A stretch of 57,124 nucleotides of DNA. Source: DASYXW01 sp035934405. Its GTDB lineage: Bacteria > Acidobacteriota > Terriglobia > UBA7540. Each line of letters starts with the position of its first letter. Within the stretch, counting starts at the first letter, position 1. The position numbers and the translations under genes were made by a program. This document shows positions 47,674 to 55,801 of the stretch, in pieces. Under the pieces are notes generated by a model. That model searched no databases. It had not been told where the DNA came from and saw only the letters and a list, made by a program, of their open reading frames with translations. Where the stretch lies: positions 1 through 57,124 of the forward strand of contig DASYXW010000091.1 of assembly GCA_035934405.1 (NCBI GenBank). Reading direction: 5' to 3'.

Positions 47674-48335
47674 ACAAACTTAGCGAAGCCCTGCATCATC
47701 TGGGGGTTGCTATTGAGGCCCTTTCGATCGCGGTCAACGATGAGGCCCCCGCAGGGGGTTCTGTCGAGGCGCCCAAGCCGCGCGGCCGCGGACGGCCCCC
47801 GAAGTCGCCGGAGGCAGCTCCCGCGGCGCCTGCGCCCGCTCCTGAAGCCGTAGAGGCTGACCCGTTCGCCGCCCCCGTCGCCGCTGCTGCGCCGCCTACT
47901 GCGACGCTCGACGAGGTCCGGGCGGCCCTGACGGCTCTTAAGGCGGCCACCAGCCAAGAGATCGCCCTCGGCGTGCTCAAGAGCGCCGGCGGCGCCGACA
48001 ACCTGACCTCCCTGGCGGCGGCCAAGTACGGCGCGGTCGTGGCGGCGGCCAAGAAGGCCCTACCCCCGGCGGCTTCCGCCGTAGAAAGCGATCCGTTTGC
48101 GGTATCGGAAACGCAGGCACCGGCCAAGGCCCTGACGCTCGAGGACGTGAAGGCGGCCGTCGTCGCGGCCCAGAAGCGCACCGGGACGGACATCGTCCAG
48201 AAGGTCGTGATGGAGCACGGCGGCCGGGCGGCCAACCCTGAGACCGGCGCCCCGGCTCCGTCGCTCAAGGCGCTGCCGCCCGAGAAGTTCGCAACGGTGA
48301 TCGCAGCCATTCAGGCGCTGCCGACCACGAAGTGA
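47670..48335 (+). CDS. AT-hook protein with duplicated domain
   Basis: This 221-residue protein has an AT-hook-like R-G-R-G-R-P-P-K at 38-45, then Ala/Pro-rich linker, and two copies of a helical domain at about 79-129 and 155-217 with L-D/E-x-V-x-A-A-L/V-x-A-x-x-x-x-T in each. A minor-groove-binding protein is likely, for replication or DNA organisation. GTG start overlaps the previous stop. Confidence 0.65.
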   Translation: MNKLSEALHHLGVAIEALSIAVNDEAPAGGSVEAPKPRGRGRPPKSPEAAPAAPAPAPEAVEADPFAAPVAAAAPPTATLDEVRAALTALKAATSQEIALGVLKSAGGADNLTSLAAAKYGAVVAAAKKALPPAASAVESDPFAVSETQAPAKALTLEDVKAAVVAAQKRTGTDIVQKVVMEHGGRAANPETGAPAPSLKALPPEKFATVIAAIQALPTTK

Positions 48336-48342
48336 GGGAGCC

Positions 48343-48519
48343 ATGAAACAGGAACCGTATTGGCCCGGCTACGCGAACATCGCCGCGGTCGTCCAGCAGC
48401 TGCAACGCGGCTGGTGGCGGCCGCTCGGCTACGCGCTGAGCGTGTCGTTCGACTGGACCGACAGCCGGCAGGGCTTCACTTTCTGGAACACGGTGTACGA
48501 AGGGCTCGTGCTTCCCTGA
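48343..48519 (+). CDS. Small unknown protein
   Basis: This 58-residue protein is rich in aromatic residues (W-W-R-P-L-G-Y, F-T-F-W-N-T-V-Y). Located between AT-hook and nuclease genes with short spacing. Not recognised. Confidence 0.45.
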   Translation: MKQEPYWPGYANIAAVVQQLQRGWWRPLGYALSVSFDWTDSRQGFTFWNTVYEGLVLP

Positions 48520-48611
48520 TGCGCGATCCGGAGAAGTACACCTGGCTGCCGCCCGATCGTTCTGACTGGCGCGAGAGGTTGTGGGCGTGGGTGCGCGCCC
48601 TCTTCCGATGA
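48519..48611 (+). CDS. Tiny Trp/Arg-rich protein
   Basis: This 30-residue protein starts within the previous stop (TGATG) and ends overlapping the nuclease start. Three Trp and several Arg. A translational coupler or tiny effector; weakly supported. Confidence 0.4.
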   Translation: MRDPEKYTWLPPDRSDWRERLWAWVRALFR

Positions 48612-49375
48612 GCGAAGTCATTGTCATACCGCCAGGCGCTCACTCCGTCTTAGGCCCCTCCTCTGCCGAGCGCTGGCTGAACTGCCCGGGTAGCGTCTTG
48701 CTGCCGGGGCCAGCGCCTCAGACCGAATATGCGGCCGAAGGGACGGCGGCGCACACGCTGTCCGAGTGGGTGCGCAACGGGCGGCCGCTCAGCGAGTTCA
48801 AGGGGAAGATCCTGCAGGTCGGCGAGTACCAGTTCAAGGTCGGCAAGAACATGACGGACAGCGTCCAGACGTTCGTCGACTCCGTATCGAAGCTGCCGGG
48901 CGCACCGTTAATCGAAGGTCGCGTGGCCTACGAGGAACTGGTGCCTGGCGGCTTTGGGACTCTTGACGATGCGAGGCTCCAAGGAGACACATGCGTAATC
49001 ACAGACTTCAAGCACGGAAAAGGCGTAGCAGTCGACGCGAAGGACAACGCGCAGTTGAAACTCTACGCTCTTGGGCTGCACTTTACGTATGGGTGGATTG
49101 GTCCCTTCACCAAATTCCTACTGCGTATCTCGCAGCCCCGTCTGGCGAGCGCGAGCGAAGAAGAGACTTCGTTAGGGAAACTCCTGCAATGGGGCTGGGA
49201 TGTAGTGCGGCCTGCTGCCGCCCGCGCGCTCCTGCCGGGCGCAGAAATAAAAGCAGGTAGCTGGTGTAAATTTTGTAAGGCGAAGGAGACCTGTTCCGTG
49301 CGCGCGGCCTACAAGGTCTCGTTTGAGCGCTCGCCGGATAGCCCGGACGACGCTTTCATCAATTTAGAGGATTGA
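48608..49375 (+). CDS. Cas4/RecB-like nuclease (DUF2800) with Cys cluster
   Basis: This 255-residue protein has D120 in G-T-L-D, D133-F-K135 in I-T-D-F-K-H-G, and Q149: PD-(D/E)XK catalytic residues. C26 plus C220, C223 and C229 are placed like the Fe-S cluster cysteines of Cas4/AddB. DUF2800-type phage nucleases of this size are involved in recombination. It lies with the DUF2815-type ssDNA-binding gene and polymerase. Confidence 0.85.
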   Translation: MSEVIVIPPGAHSVLGPSSAERWLNCPGSVLLPGPAPQTEYAAEGTAAHTLSEWVRNGRPLSEFKGKILQVGEYQFKVGKNMTDSVQTFVDSVSKLPGAPLIEGRVAYEELVPGGFGTLDDARLQGDTCVITDFKHGKGVAVDAKDNAQLKLYALGLHFTYGWIGPFTKFLLRISQPRLASASEEETSLGKLLQWGWDVVRPAAARALLPGAEIKAGSWCKFCKAKETCSVRAAYKVSFERSPDSPDDAFINLED

Positions 49376-49379
49376 ACGC

Positions 49380-50186
49380 TTGAACGTACTGAAGGAGAAC
49401 GTCGATGTGCCAGAAACACCCGGACTCGCCGCTGCTCAGCAGCGGGAACTGCAAGGCGTGTCACGTGGAAAGAATGTTTGTGTGGTTGCAGGGTGCGAAC
49501 GCGAAGCCGGTCGCCCCGGAAGCGCCCGCGGAATGTGCAACTTGCACTACTCCCGGTGGCAACGCGGCGCAGCGCTAACGGCTCCCGCGCAAGTTTTGTG
49601 CGCGACTAGCGGGCCGTGCCTATTTCCTTCTTGCGAGCATATCGTAAAAGCAAAGGGTTATTGCGGCGGCCACTATTCGCAGTTGCGCCGCGGCCAAGCT
49701 TTGCGTGCTCTATACACGGACACACCAAAAGCAATAAGGAAGGTTGAACAGAAGGCCCGGATAAAAGCCCAACGAGCGATTCCCGAAGTTAAAGCACGAG
49801 CGAACGAGCGGCGTCGGGCTAAAACTCGTGCTCGATGGGGTCTCCCTCCCGAGGCTTCGTGGGAAGAAGTACTTCGCGCAATCAGGGGACCGGGAGGCAC
49901 CCCGTACAAAAACCCCAAGGGCTACATGATGATCAACATCAGGTTGCCTAGCGGTCGTCGCACCCAGCGCGGAGAGCATCAAGTAGTGATGGAAAAGCAT
50001 TTAAACCGCCCATTGTTGAAGGGCGAAGTTGTACATCACAAGAACCGCGTGCGCACGGACAATCGAATTGAGAATTTGGAACTCTGTTATAGGGCGCAAC
50101 CTCCCGGTGGGCGCGTTACGGACCTTCTGAAATACGCGCGGGAGATTCTTGCGCGTTACAAAGATGAGGAGTGGTTATTGACATGA
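49380..50186 (+). CDS. HNH endonuclease (HNH_3 type) with N-terminal zinc fingers
   Basis: This protein has 268 residues from TTG 49380, or 259 from GTG 49407 (stronger SD AAGGAG). Two Cys/His clusters of the C-x4-C-x9-C-x2-H-Y kind precede a long basic linker and the HNH segment H-Q-V-V-M-E-K-H-L-N and V-V-H-H-K-N, N-R-I-E-N-L-E-L. Probably a homing endonuclease or an auxiliary nuclease; lower GC than neighbours supports recent arrival. Confidence 0.8.
   Translation: MNVLKENVDVPETPGLAAAQQRELQGVSRGKNVCVVAGCEREAGRPGSARGMCNLHYSRWQRGAALTAPAQVLCATSGPCLFPSCEHIVKAKGYCGGHYSQLRRGQALRALYTDTPKAIRKVEQKARIKAQRAIPEVKARANERRRAKTRARWGLPPEASWEEVLRAIRGPGGTPYKNPKGYMMINIRLPSGRRTQRGEHQVVMEKHLNRPLLKGEVVHHKNRVRTDNRIENLELCYRAQPPGGRVTDLLKYAREILARYKDEEWLLT
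49405..49578 (+). pseudogene. Overlapping alternative frame with Cys motif (possible interrupted gene)
   Basis: An ATG frame of 57 codons with H-P-D-S-P-L-L-S-S-G-N-C-K-A-C-H and later C-A-T-C begins at 49405 behind a good SD (AAGGAG). It overlaps the HNH gene completely in another frame. It may be the remnant of a small gene disrupted by HNH insertion. A chance frame is not excluded. Confidence 0.35.
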
Positions 50187-50395
50187 GTACCAATCGAGAT
50201 GACTACGAAGCTGCCGTACGTCGTCTAAAAGCGCAGATCGCTGATGATCTTCGGCGTCGAGACAAGGAGGCCCACAACAGCCAGCAGTGGATGAACTTCG
50301 ACAATATTGCGGTAGCCCACCGGCAAGAGTTAGTGGATACCGCAATGGCTTTTCGCCGAACGTTAGCGGAGGAGATCATCCGAGCATTCATTTAG
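50183..50395 (+). CDS. Small helical protein
   Basis: This 70-residue, helical, Arg/Asp-rich protein overlaps the HNH stop as ATGA. No family. Confidence 0.5.
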   Translation: MSTNRDDYEAAVRRLKAQIADDLRRRDKEAHNSQQWMNFDNIAVAHRQELVDTAMAFRRTLAEEIIRAFI

Positions 50396-50447
50396 CCGCA
50401 CTTGGCGGCACCGGCACCGCAGCGGTCCTGCGAGTTGAGGAGCAATC

Positions 50448-50621
50448 ATGACCGATGACAACCGTTTGAATGCCCGTACGCGAATCCTGAAGAAGGAAGC
50501 AACGGAGTCCCTCTGCGGATATTTCCCAAAGCCGCAAGCTGAGTGGATTGTGGATGTGCTGGCTTACTACGTGAGCGAGCAGTTCAAAGTTCGCGCCGAG
50601 ATTGAACGATCTGACACTTGA
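50448..50621 (+). CDS. Small unknown protein
   Basis: This 57-residue protein has W-I-V-D-V-L-A-Y-Y-V and acid/basic ends. The SD GAGG precedes ATG 50448. Follows a 52-base gap. Not recognised. Confidence 0.5.
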   Translation: MTDDNRLNARTRILKKEATESLCGYFPKPQAEWIVDVLAYYVSEQFKVRAEIERSDT

Positions 50622-50633
50622 GAGGTAACTAGT

Positions 50634-51290
50634 TTGAACGATACGACACAGACAAAGGCTCCTGCGGAAATTATCGTTATCCCGCGGGCGCGTCTCGCGT
50701 TCGCACGCATACACAAGGCCGAAAAGAGCCGGGACGACAAGGGCAACGAAGTGGGGACGGCGAAGTTCAGCTGCACCCTTCTCATTGATCCGAGCAGCGT
50801 AGATGGCAAGGAGACCATCGCGAAGATCAAGCAGGCGGCGTTGAAGGCCGTCGTGGCGAAGTGGGGGCCGAAGGAAGGCGGCGGCTGGCCGAAGGCGAAT
50901 CCCGCGACAGGGATGGGCGGACTCATCATGCCGTTCGGCAACGGGAACGACCTCCCGAAGGTCTACTCGGGCTTCAAGGACATGTTCTACCTGAAGGTCG
51001 CCGATACCTCGCGCCCGCTTCTGGGCAACCGCAAGGGCGAGCCGGTGGTCGAGGGTGACTTCCAGTGCCCGTACGCGGGTTGTTACGTGCGGTCGCGCGT
51101 CAGCCCCTGGACCTACTTCCCGACGCCCAAGCGCCCGAGAAGCGCCAACGGCGTGAACTTCAACGTCCGCTCGCTGCAGTTCGTCGAGGACGGCGAGGGC
51201 TTTGGCGGCGGCGGTTCACGGACGGCCGAGGAGGAGTTCGAGCAGATGGCCGGAGACGCCCCTGAGCAGACGGCCGAGATCGAATTCTGA
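50634..51290 (+). CDS. DUF2815 protein (putative ssDNA-binding)
   Basis: This 218-residue protein's body (R-A-R-L-A-F-A-R-I-H-K-A-E, F-Y-L-K-V-A-D, F-N-V-R-S-L-Q) is the DUF2815 pattern, a single-stranded-DNA-binding-like fold in phages. Acidic Gly-rich C-terminal tail as in SSB. TTG start with AGAGG as SD. It lies just before the polymerase gene. Confidence 0.8.
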   Translation: MNDTTQTKAPAEIIVIPRARLAFARIHKAEKSRDDKGNEVGTAKFSCTLLIDPSSVDGKETIAKIKQAALKAVVAKWGPKEGGGWPKANPATGMGGLIMPFGNGNDLPKVYSGFKDMFYLKVADTSRPLLGNRKGEPVVEGDFQCPYAGCYVRSRVSPWTYFPTPKRPRSANGVNFNVRSLQFVEDGEGFGGGGSRTAEEEFEQMAGDAPEQTAEIEF

Positions 51291-51304
51291 GGAGAAGCAG
51301 TTTG

Positions 51305-51330
51305 GGGCGGGACTGACACCGCCCTATTTT
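51305..51330 (+). terminator. Weak terminator-like hairpin before DNA polymerase
   Basis: GGGCGG (51305-51310) and CCGCCC (51319-51324), loop 8 bases, then TATTTTCC. A partial terminator that would reduce polymerase transcription. Confidence 0.45.
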
Positions 51331-51354
51331 CCCTATGACTGAAATCTGTCAATC

Positions 51355-51371
51355 CCACGTAGGCAACGTGG
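51355..51371 (+). promoter_or_regulatory. Hairpin at polymerase translation start
   Basis: CCACGT (51355-51360) and ACGTGG (51366-51371) with a 5-base loop, four bases before ATG 51375. It could block the ribosome site or be bound by the polymerase itself, as known for T4 polymerase. This is inference. Confidence 0.4.
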
Positions 51372-51374
51372 TTC

Positions 51375-53549
51375 ATGGGCGGCGGTACGCACATGTCTAG
51401 TGTGGCTCACCTAGACGTGGAAAGTTTTTCTACGTGCGACCTCGGCAGCGCAGGAGCGTATCGTTACGCAGAAGATGCGAGCACCGAGATCCTTTGCATA
51501 GGCTATGCTTTCGATGACGGTGATGTACGACAGTGGCTCCCCGGTGAGCCCTTGCCGGAAGACCTCGTAGAGCACATCAAGTCTGGCGGCGAGATACGTG
51601 CGCATAACGCCCAGTTTGAGCGCGTCGTCCTCAATGGCGTTGCCGGCCGGAAGATAGGCTTCCCGCAGATCGCGATTGAACAGACGGTATGCACCGCCGT
51701 TAAGGCAGCTGCGAACGGTATTCCGCGTGCCCTCGGTGATGCGGCGAAGGCTCTTGGTACATATCCTAAGAGTGACGCGGGCCGCATCGAACTTCTGCAG
51801 GTTTGTAAGCCGCGCCGGGCGACTAAGGCTGATCCGAGCACACGCTGGACCCCCGAGAATGCTCCCGAGAAGTTCACGGCGATGTACGCGTACAACCGAG
51901 ATGATGTTCGCGCAGAGCGGGATCTCGACAACGCACTTCCCGACATTGATCCGAATGAGCAAAGACTCTATGAGTTGGATCAGCGTATAAATTCCCGTGG
52001 TTGGAAGGTCGACCTCGAGGCGGTCAGGAACATCCTCTTCGTCGTCGAGCAGTACAAAGCCGCGTTGGAGAAACAATGCTTAGCGCTTACAGCGGATTGG
52101 CTTGGAATTGGCTTGAAGCCTACACAGCGCGAGAAGCTCGCGGACTGGGTGCGCGCGCAGGGGTTCGACCGCCTGCCAGATATGACAGCGGAGACGATCA
52201 AATGGGTAGTGAAGCGGGACGATGTGCCGGAGAACGTCAAAACCGTTTTACGGATCTATTCTACATACAATGCGAAGAGTGTTTCGAAGCTTCAGGCGAT
52301 GCTCGATGCTGTGTGTGCGGATGGCCGACTCCGCGGCATGTTTATGTTTTACGGCGCAGCGACGGGACGTTGGTCTTCGTTAATCGTACAGCTGCAAAAT
52401 ATGATGCGGTCGGCGATCAAGGACCCGCAGACGGCGATAGATGCCTTTGCGCAGCGCTCGCTGGATCTCCTTCGCTTCCTTTGGCCGGATGTGGATCCTA
52501 TGAAGGTTGCGGGGAGTTGCGTTCGCGGCTGCCTCGTTGCTGACGAAGGCAACGATCTTGTCTTCCCTGATTACAGTGGGATCGAGGACCGGGTCAACCT
52601 TTGGTTCTTTGATGATGAACAGATGCTTGAGGTGTATCGCGCGTATGACGCGAAGAAAGGGCACCACCCGTACGTTCTGACGGCCTGTCGAACCTTTGGC
52701 GTGGCGCCGGAGTCTCAGACGGCGAAGCAGTGGGAAGAAGACCCGCGCCGTCAGATCGGCAAGGTAGTACGTCTTTCGATGGGCTACGAGGGGGGTGTTA
52801 GTGCCTTTGGCACTATGGCTGAGACCTATGGCCTGAATCTCGGGGAGATGACGAAGACTGTGCTGCCGCTCCTGCCGCCGGAGGCGCTCGATCACGCCGC
52901 CTGGATGGCGAAGAACCACCCGAACAATCAAGTCGAGGGCGACATTGAGACGGCATGCAATGGCCTTAAGTATCTCTATCGCCAGCAGCATCCGCGCATC
53001 GTGCAGGGGTGGAAGAACCTGAAGGAAGCGGCCGAGAAAGCGGTTGAGTTCGAGGGCGAGGCGTTCTGGCTGCCGAACAAGAAGATCGCTTTCAAGGTCG
53101 AGACGTACAAAGGCCGCAAGTGGCTGTGCATGCGCTTGCCCTCCGGCCGGAAGATCAAGTACTTCAATCCGACGTGGACACCGCCGCGCGAGTCCGAGCG
53201 CTGGATCAACAACGAGCTGGTGCCGTACACGATCCCCGGCTTCATGGAGTACTGGGGGATCGACACCTACACCCGCCAGTGGATGAAGCTGCAAACGTAT
53301 GGCGGCAAGCTCGACGAGAACGCCGATCAGGGTTTCAGCCGGGACCTCCTTTGCAACGCCATGCTCGCGCTCGATGAGGCTGGGTACTCGATCGTGGGAT
53401 CGGAGCACGACAAAGCAATTCTTGAAGTGCCACAGGCACTATCGAAATCTGTTGACGAGATAAAGCAATTGATGATAAAACAGCCGGCATACGCCGACGG
53501 ACTGCCTTTGGCGGTCGACGGTAAAGCGGTAAAGAGGTACGGGAAATGA
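51375..53549 (+). CDS. Family A DNA polymerase
   Basis: This 724-residue protein has an N-terminal 3'-5' exonuclease-like segment (H-L-D-V-E-S). In the palm, motif A contains D399 in D-Y-S-G-I-E; motif B has R-R-Q-I-G-K463 and Y-E-G-G; motif C is H678-D679-K680, where Glu usually follows H-D. Full family length for phage enzymes. A second start, ATG 51393, is possible. Two palindromes lie inside (52799, 53426). It replicates the genome with the upstream helicase and ssDNA-binding protein. Confidence 0.9.
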   Translation: MGGGTHMSSVAHLDVESFSTCDLGSAGAYRYAEDASTEILCIGYAFDDGDVRQWLPGEPLPEDLVEHIKSGGEIRAHNAQFERVVLNGVAGRKIGFPQIAIEQTVCTAVKAAANGIPRALGDAAKALGTYPKSDAGRIELLQVCKPRRATKADPSTRWTPENAPEKFTAMYAYNRDDVRAERDLDNALPDIDPNEQRLYELDQRINSRGWKVDLEAVRNILFVVEQYKAALEKQCLALTADWLGIGLKPTQREKLADWVRAQGFDRLPDMTAETIKWVVKRDDVPENVKTVLRIYSTYNAKSVSKLQAMLDAVCADGRLRGMFMFYGAATGRWSSLIVQLQNMMRSAIKDPQTAIDAFAQRSLDLLRFLWPDVDPMKVAGSCVRGCLVADEGNDLVFPDYSGIEDRVNLWFFDDEQMLEVYRAYDAKKGHHPYVLTACRTFGVAPESQTAKQWEEDPRRQIGKVVRLSMGYEGGVSAFGTMAETYGLNLGEMTKTVLPLLPPEALDHAAWMAKNHPNNQVEGDIETACNGLKYLYRQQHPRIVQGWKNLKEAAEKAVEFEGEAFWLPNKKIAFKVETYKGRKWLCMRLPSGRKIKYFNPTWTPPRESERWINNELVPYTIPGFMEYWGIDTYTRQWMKLQTYGGKLDENADQGFSRDLLCNAMLALDEAGYSIVGSEHDKAILEVPQALSKSVDEIKQLMIKQPAYADGLPLAVDGKAVKRYGK
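52799..52816. repeat. Palindrome TAGTGCC-N3-GGCACTA, copy 3
   Basis: Arms TAGTGCC (52799-52805) and GGCACTA (52809-52815), loop TTT, then T. Inside the polymerase gene (S-A-F-G-T). Confidence 0.55.
53426..53442. repeat. Palindrome AGTGCC-N3-GGCACT, copy 4
   Basis: Arms AGTGCC (53426-53431) and GGCACT (53435-53440), loop ACA, then AT. Inside the polymerase gene. Confidence 0.5.
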
Positions 53550-53656
53550 GCAAGCCGACGGGAAAACCGAGGTATCGCTGGGACGGCGCGGAGTGGGTCC
53601 TTACGAATTGGCGTTGGCTGTGTTCGAAGGTTCCGCAGAGGTTGAAGCAGCCATGA
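53546..53656 (+). CDS. Tiny basic protein
   Basis: This 36-residue, Arg/Lys/Trp-rich protein overlaps polymerase stop and next start as ATGA. Weakly supported by coupling only. Confidence 0.4.
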   Translation: MSKPTGKPRYRWDGAEWVLTNWRWLCSKVPQRLKQP

Positions 53657-53865
53657 TCGAAGTCAACAAGTCTGAAGATCCGCGTACGTTGAGCGAGAGC
53701 TTGGCAGATCCGCGCAAGCGGCCTGATTGGAAGCAGCTCACCCACGAATTCCAGACCGTCCTACTGCTGGGGGCCGTCCTCGACAAGATCGAGGAAGTGC
53801 GTTGCTGCACGATTGATGTGGAGAGCGAGCTTCAAGGGCTGCGAGAGGTTGTGAAATATGCGTGA
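53653..53865 (+). CDS. Small helical protein
   Basis: This 70-residue protein starts at ATG 53653, overlapping the previous stop. Helical, with V-R-C-C-T near the middle. Not recognised. Confidence 0.45.
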   Translation: MIEVNKSEDPRTLSESLADPRKRPDWKQLTHEFQTVLLLGAVLDKIEEVRCCTIDVESELQGLREVVKYA

Positions 53866-54007
53866 CCCGCTGACATCGGATCAGTGCCTCATGTGCACGA
53901 ACAAACGACATGAGGGACGTTTCGTTGGGGCTTACTGCTTTCCGTGCTGGCAGAGATGGGTGCACTTAGAAACCTGGGTGTGGATGAGGCAGCACTATGG
54001 TGTATGA
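53858..54007 (+). CDS. Tiny zinc-finger-like protein
   Basis: This 49-residue protein has C10-x2-C13 and a later C-x2-C (C-F-P-C), Trp-rich C-terminus. Possible zinc ribbon; binding partner unknown. Confidence 0.5.
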   Translation: MRDPLTSDQCLMCTNKRHEGRFVGAYCFPCWQRWVHLETWVWMRQHYGV

Positions 54008-54158
54008 CCCGCTGTCCACTGAACAGCGGCTCTACCCGGTAGTGATGCCGTGGCAGTTTCAATACTTCCAGTGCTCGCTATGCCGCGCGCCTCTCCCGAA
54101 ACCGTGGCCTAACGCCAACGACTTCTGCGACGCTTGCAAGGTGCTTATCTATGGGTGA
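53997..54158 (+). CDS. Tiny zinc-finger-like protein
   Basis: This 53-residue protein has C-S-L-C and C-D-A-C motifs in two halves. ATG 53997 is chosen because the frame is open and zinc motifs are kept. Overlaps neighbours on both sides. Confidence 0.5.
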   Translation: MVYDPLSTEQRLYPVVMPWQFQYFQCSLCRAPLPKPWPNANDFCDACKVLIYG

Positions 54159-54432
54159 GCAGCGGACTATCGAACAGCGGGCCGCTGACGAGCTACGCGA
54201 AGGCGCAGAAGCCGCCGAAGCTATGGATCGGCTGCGTCAAATGCCGGGGGGTACGCTAGCTATGCGCCAGTATGAAGTCACAGCGACGGTTGGAGACGGC
54301 ATCCACTCCGGATTCTTCGTCGTGAACGCAGAATCAATCGCAGAGGCAGCTAACCTAGCCATAGCCAAGGCGGAGGCGCAGGCCGGAATGTGGTCTTGCT
54401 GGCGTTGTACCGAGATCAAGGAGCGGGCATGA
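54151..54432 (+). CDS. Unknown protein, 93 aa
   Basis: This protein has a helical charged first third, then a beta part V-T-A-T-V-G-D-G-I-H-S-G-F-F-V-V, ending W-S-C-W-R-C. No family recognised. Confidence 0.5.
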   Translation: MGEQRTIEQRAADELREGAEAAEAMDRLRQMPGGTLAMRQYEVTATVGDGIHSGFFVVNAESIAEAANLAIAKAEAQAGMWSCWRCTEIKERA

Positions 54433-54800
54433 GCGAGCAGCGTTCCTCAAATCAGCGCGACTCATTGTTACAAAGATTGCGCGGGGACAATTGTCACTGT
54501 CGTATGGCGACGGAAGCCGCCGACGAGATCGAGCGGCTTACCGTTGAGCTGGACGTGGTGCTGTCAAAGTATACCGGCCTTGAGAACGTTGAAGCGCGGC
54601 TGAGGGCGGAGCTAGAGCGTGCGGGCCAAAGACTCACGTCTCTCGCCAAGCAGACGCGATGCCGCTGCCAGTCTACGGCTGGCTGCACCCACCACTGCGA
54701 AGCCTGCCGAGCCCTGAAGCACGCTGAAGACATCGCGGTAATGTTGCGGGGCGATATTCCCGCAAGAGCTACTGTCGAGACGACTGCGGAGCAGCTATGA
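54429..54800 (+). CDS. Coiled-coil protein with Cys cluster
   Basis: This 123-residue protein has a coiled coil (about 35-80), followed by C-R-C-Q-S, C-T-H-H-C-E-A-C, a likely zinc site. Overlaps as ATGA with the previous gene. Confidence 0.55.
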   Translation: MSEQRSSNQRDSLLQRLRGDNCHCRMATEAADEIERLTVELDVVLSKYTGLENVEARLRAELERAGQRLTSLAKQTRCRCQSTAGCTHHCEACRALKHAEDIAVMLRGDIPARATVETTAEQL

Positions 54801-55129
54801 ACGTAATCACCATCAGGTCGCAGATTCGAGAGGTCTACAAGCGATGGAAGGATCAGTACGCTGGCGACTATTGGGCGACGGACAAAGAGAAGATGGAGAT
54901 CCTAGCGAAGCTACGCCAGCTCCCGAAGGACACTGCCACGGCAGATCAGGTCAAAGCGATTATTGGGAATGAAAGCTGGGCCTGTGAGCAGGAGTGCGAC
55001 GAGTGCGAAAAGCGGTATCCAATGGTTATTGAGTTTGGGGAACGGCGTGAGTGTACCGTGCGGATCTGTCTATCGTGCCTTAAGTCCGCAGTAAGAGCCG
55101 CAGTGAACGGGGAAGCGGAGCATGGCTAG
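54797..55129 (+). CDS. Unknown protein with Cys cluster
   Basis: This 110-residue protein has a helical start, then C-E-Q-E-C-D-E-C and a later C-L-S-C: four to five Cys in a possible zinc site. Overlap with neighbours. Confidence 0.55.
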   Translation: MNVITIRSQIREVYKRWKDQYAGDYWATDKEKMEILAKLRQLPKDTATADQVKAIIGNESWACEQECDECEKRYPMVIEFGERRECTVRICLSCLKSAVRAAVNGEAEHG

Positions 55130-55412
55130 ACAACCGCAGCTAGTGGGCACCGACGGCAGGCGTCCTCGCACTGATTTGCCCGCATACAGCGGTCGATTGG
55201 ATGCCAAGGGAAGGTGCTGCGGTCGCAAGCCCCTCAGCTACAAACGAGAGCCGGCGCATCTCTATTGTCCACGTTGTGACCGGGCGTTCGACCCCACGAC
55301 TGGGAAGCAAGTCGAGAATTGGGCCTTTAGCAAATGCAAGGGTTGCGGGAGTTGGATTAAGGGCGGAGAACTTGCCTGCGGCGAGTGTGTCTGCGAGGAA
55401 GAGTCACTGTGA
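55122..55412 (+). CDS. Zinc-ribbon-like protein
   Basis: This 96-residue protein has a C-C-G-R element, C-P-R-C-D, C-K-G-C-G and C-G-E-C-V-C: several zinc knuckles. Probably a nucleic acid or protein binder. Not recognised further. Confidence 0.55.
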   Translation: MARQPQLVGTDGRRPRTDLPAYSGRLDAKGRCCGRKPLSYKREPAHLYCPRCDRAFDPTTGKQVENWAFSKCKGCGSWIKGGELACGECVCEEESL

Positions 55413-55427
55413 GCGAGGAAGCGGAGC

Positions 55428-55625
55428 ATGGCTAAAGCACCTGAATTTATATTCAGATTCACGGCGGCAGAGGTCGGTCAAATCGAATCCTATATCGAAG
55501 CTAGGATGAATGGCCGAGACAGTGGCTGGTACTTCGGTGACAAGAAAGTCTTCGAGGCGCGTGAGCAGCGCATCCTCGACGAACTCGCTTTGAGACTTCC
55601 TGTGGGCAAGGACGGTGGTCGGTGA
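55428..55625 (+). CDS. Small unknown protein
   Basis: This 65-residue mixed alpha/beta protein is coupled to the next gene through an overlapping stop/start. No family. Confidence 0.45.
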   Translation: MAKAPEFIFRFTAAEVGQIESYIEARMNGRDSGWYFGDKKVFEAREQRILDELALRLPVGKDGGR

Positions 55626-55801
55626 AGGCAACGCGCCTCTACAACAAGGCTCTGGACGCATTCAAACGAGCCCACGCCTACTATTGCGATAACCGGCTAG
55701 TCACACATCAGAAGTGGATGGACGGTTGGCAAAGAGGATACGTTGCGGGACGCCGTGACCAAAAGCGAGCCGCTGAGACTCAGGAAGTGAAGCATGAGTG
55801 A
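55622..55801 (+). CDS. Small basic protein
   Basis: This 59-residue protein with a GTG start is Arg/Lys-rich. W-M-D-G-W-Q-R-G-Y-V-A-G-R-R-D recalls short helical phage proteins. Function unknown. Confidence 0.45.
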   Translation: MKATRLYNKALDAFKRAHAYYCDNRLVTHQKWMDGWQRGYVAGRRDQKRAAETQEVKHE

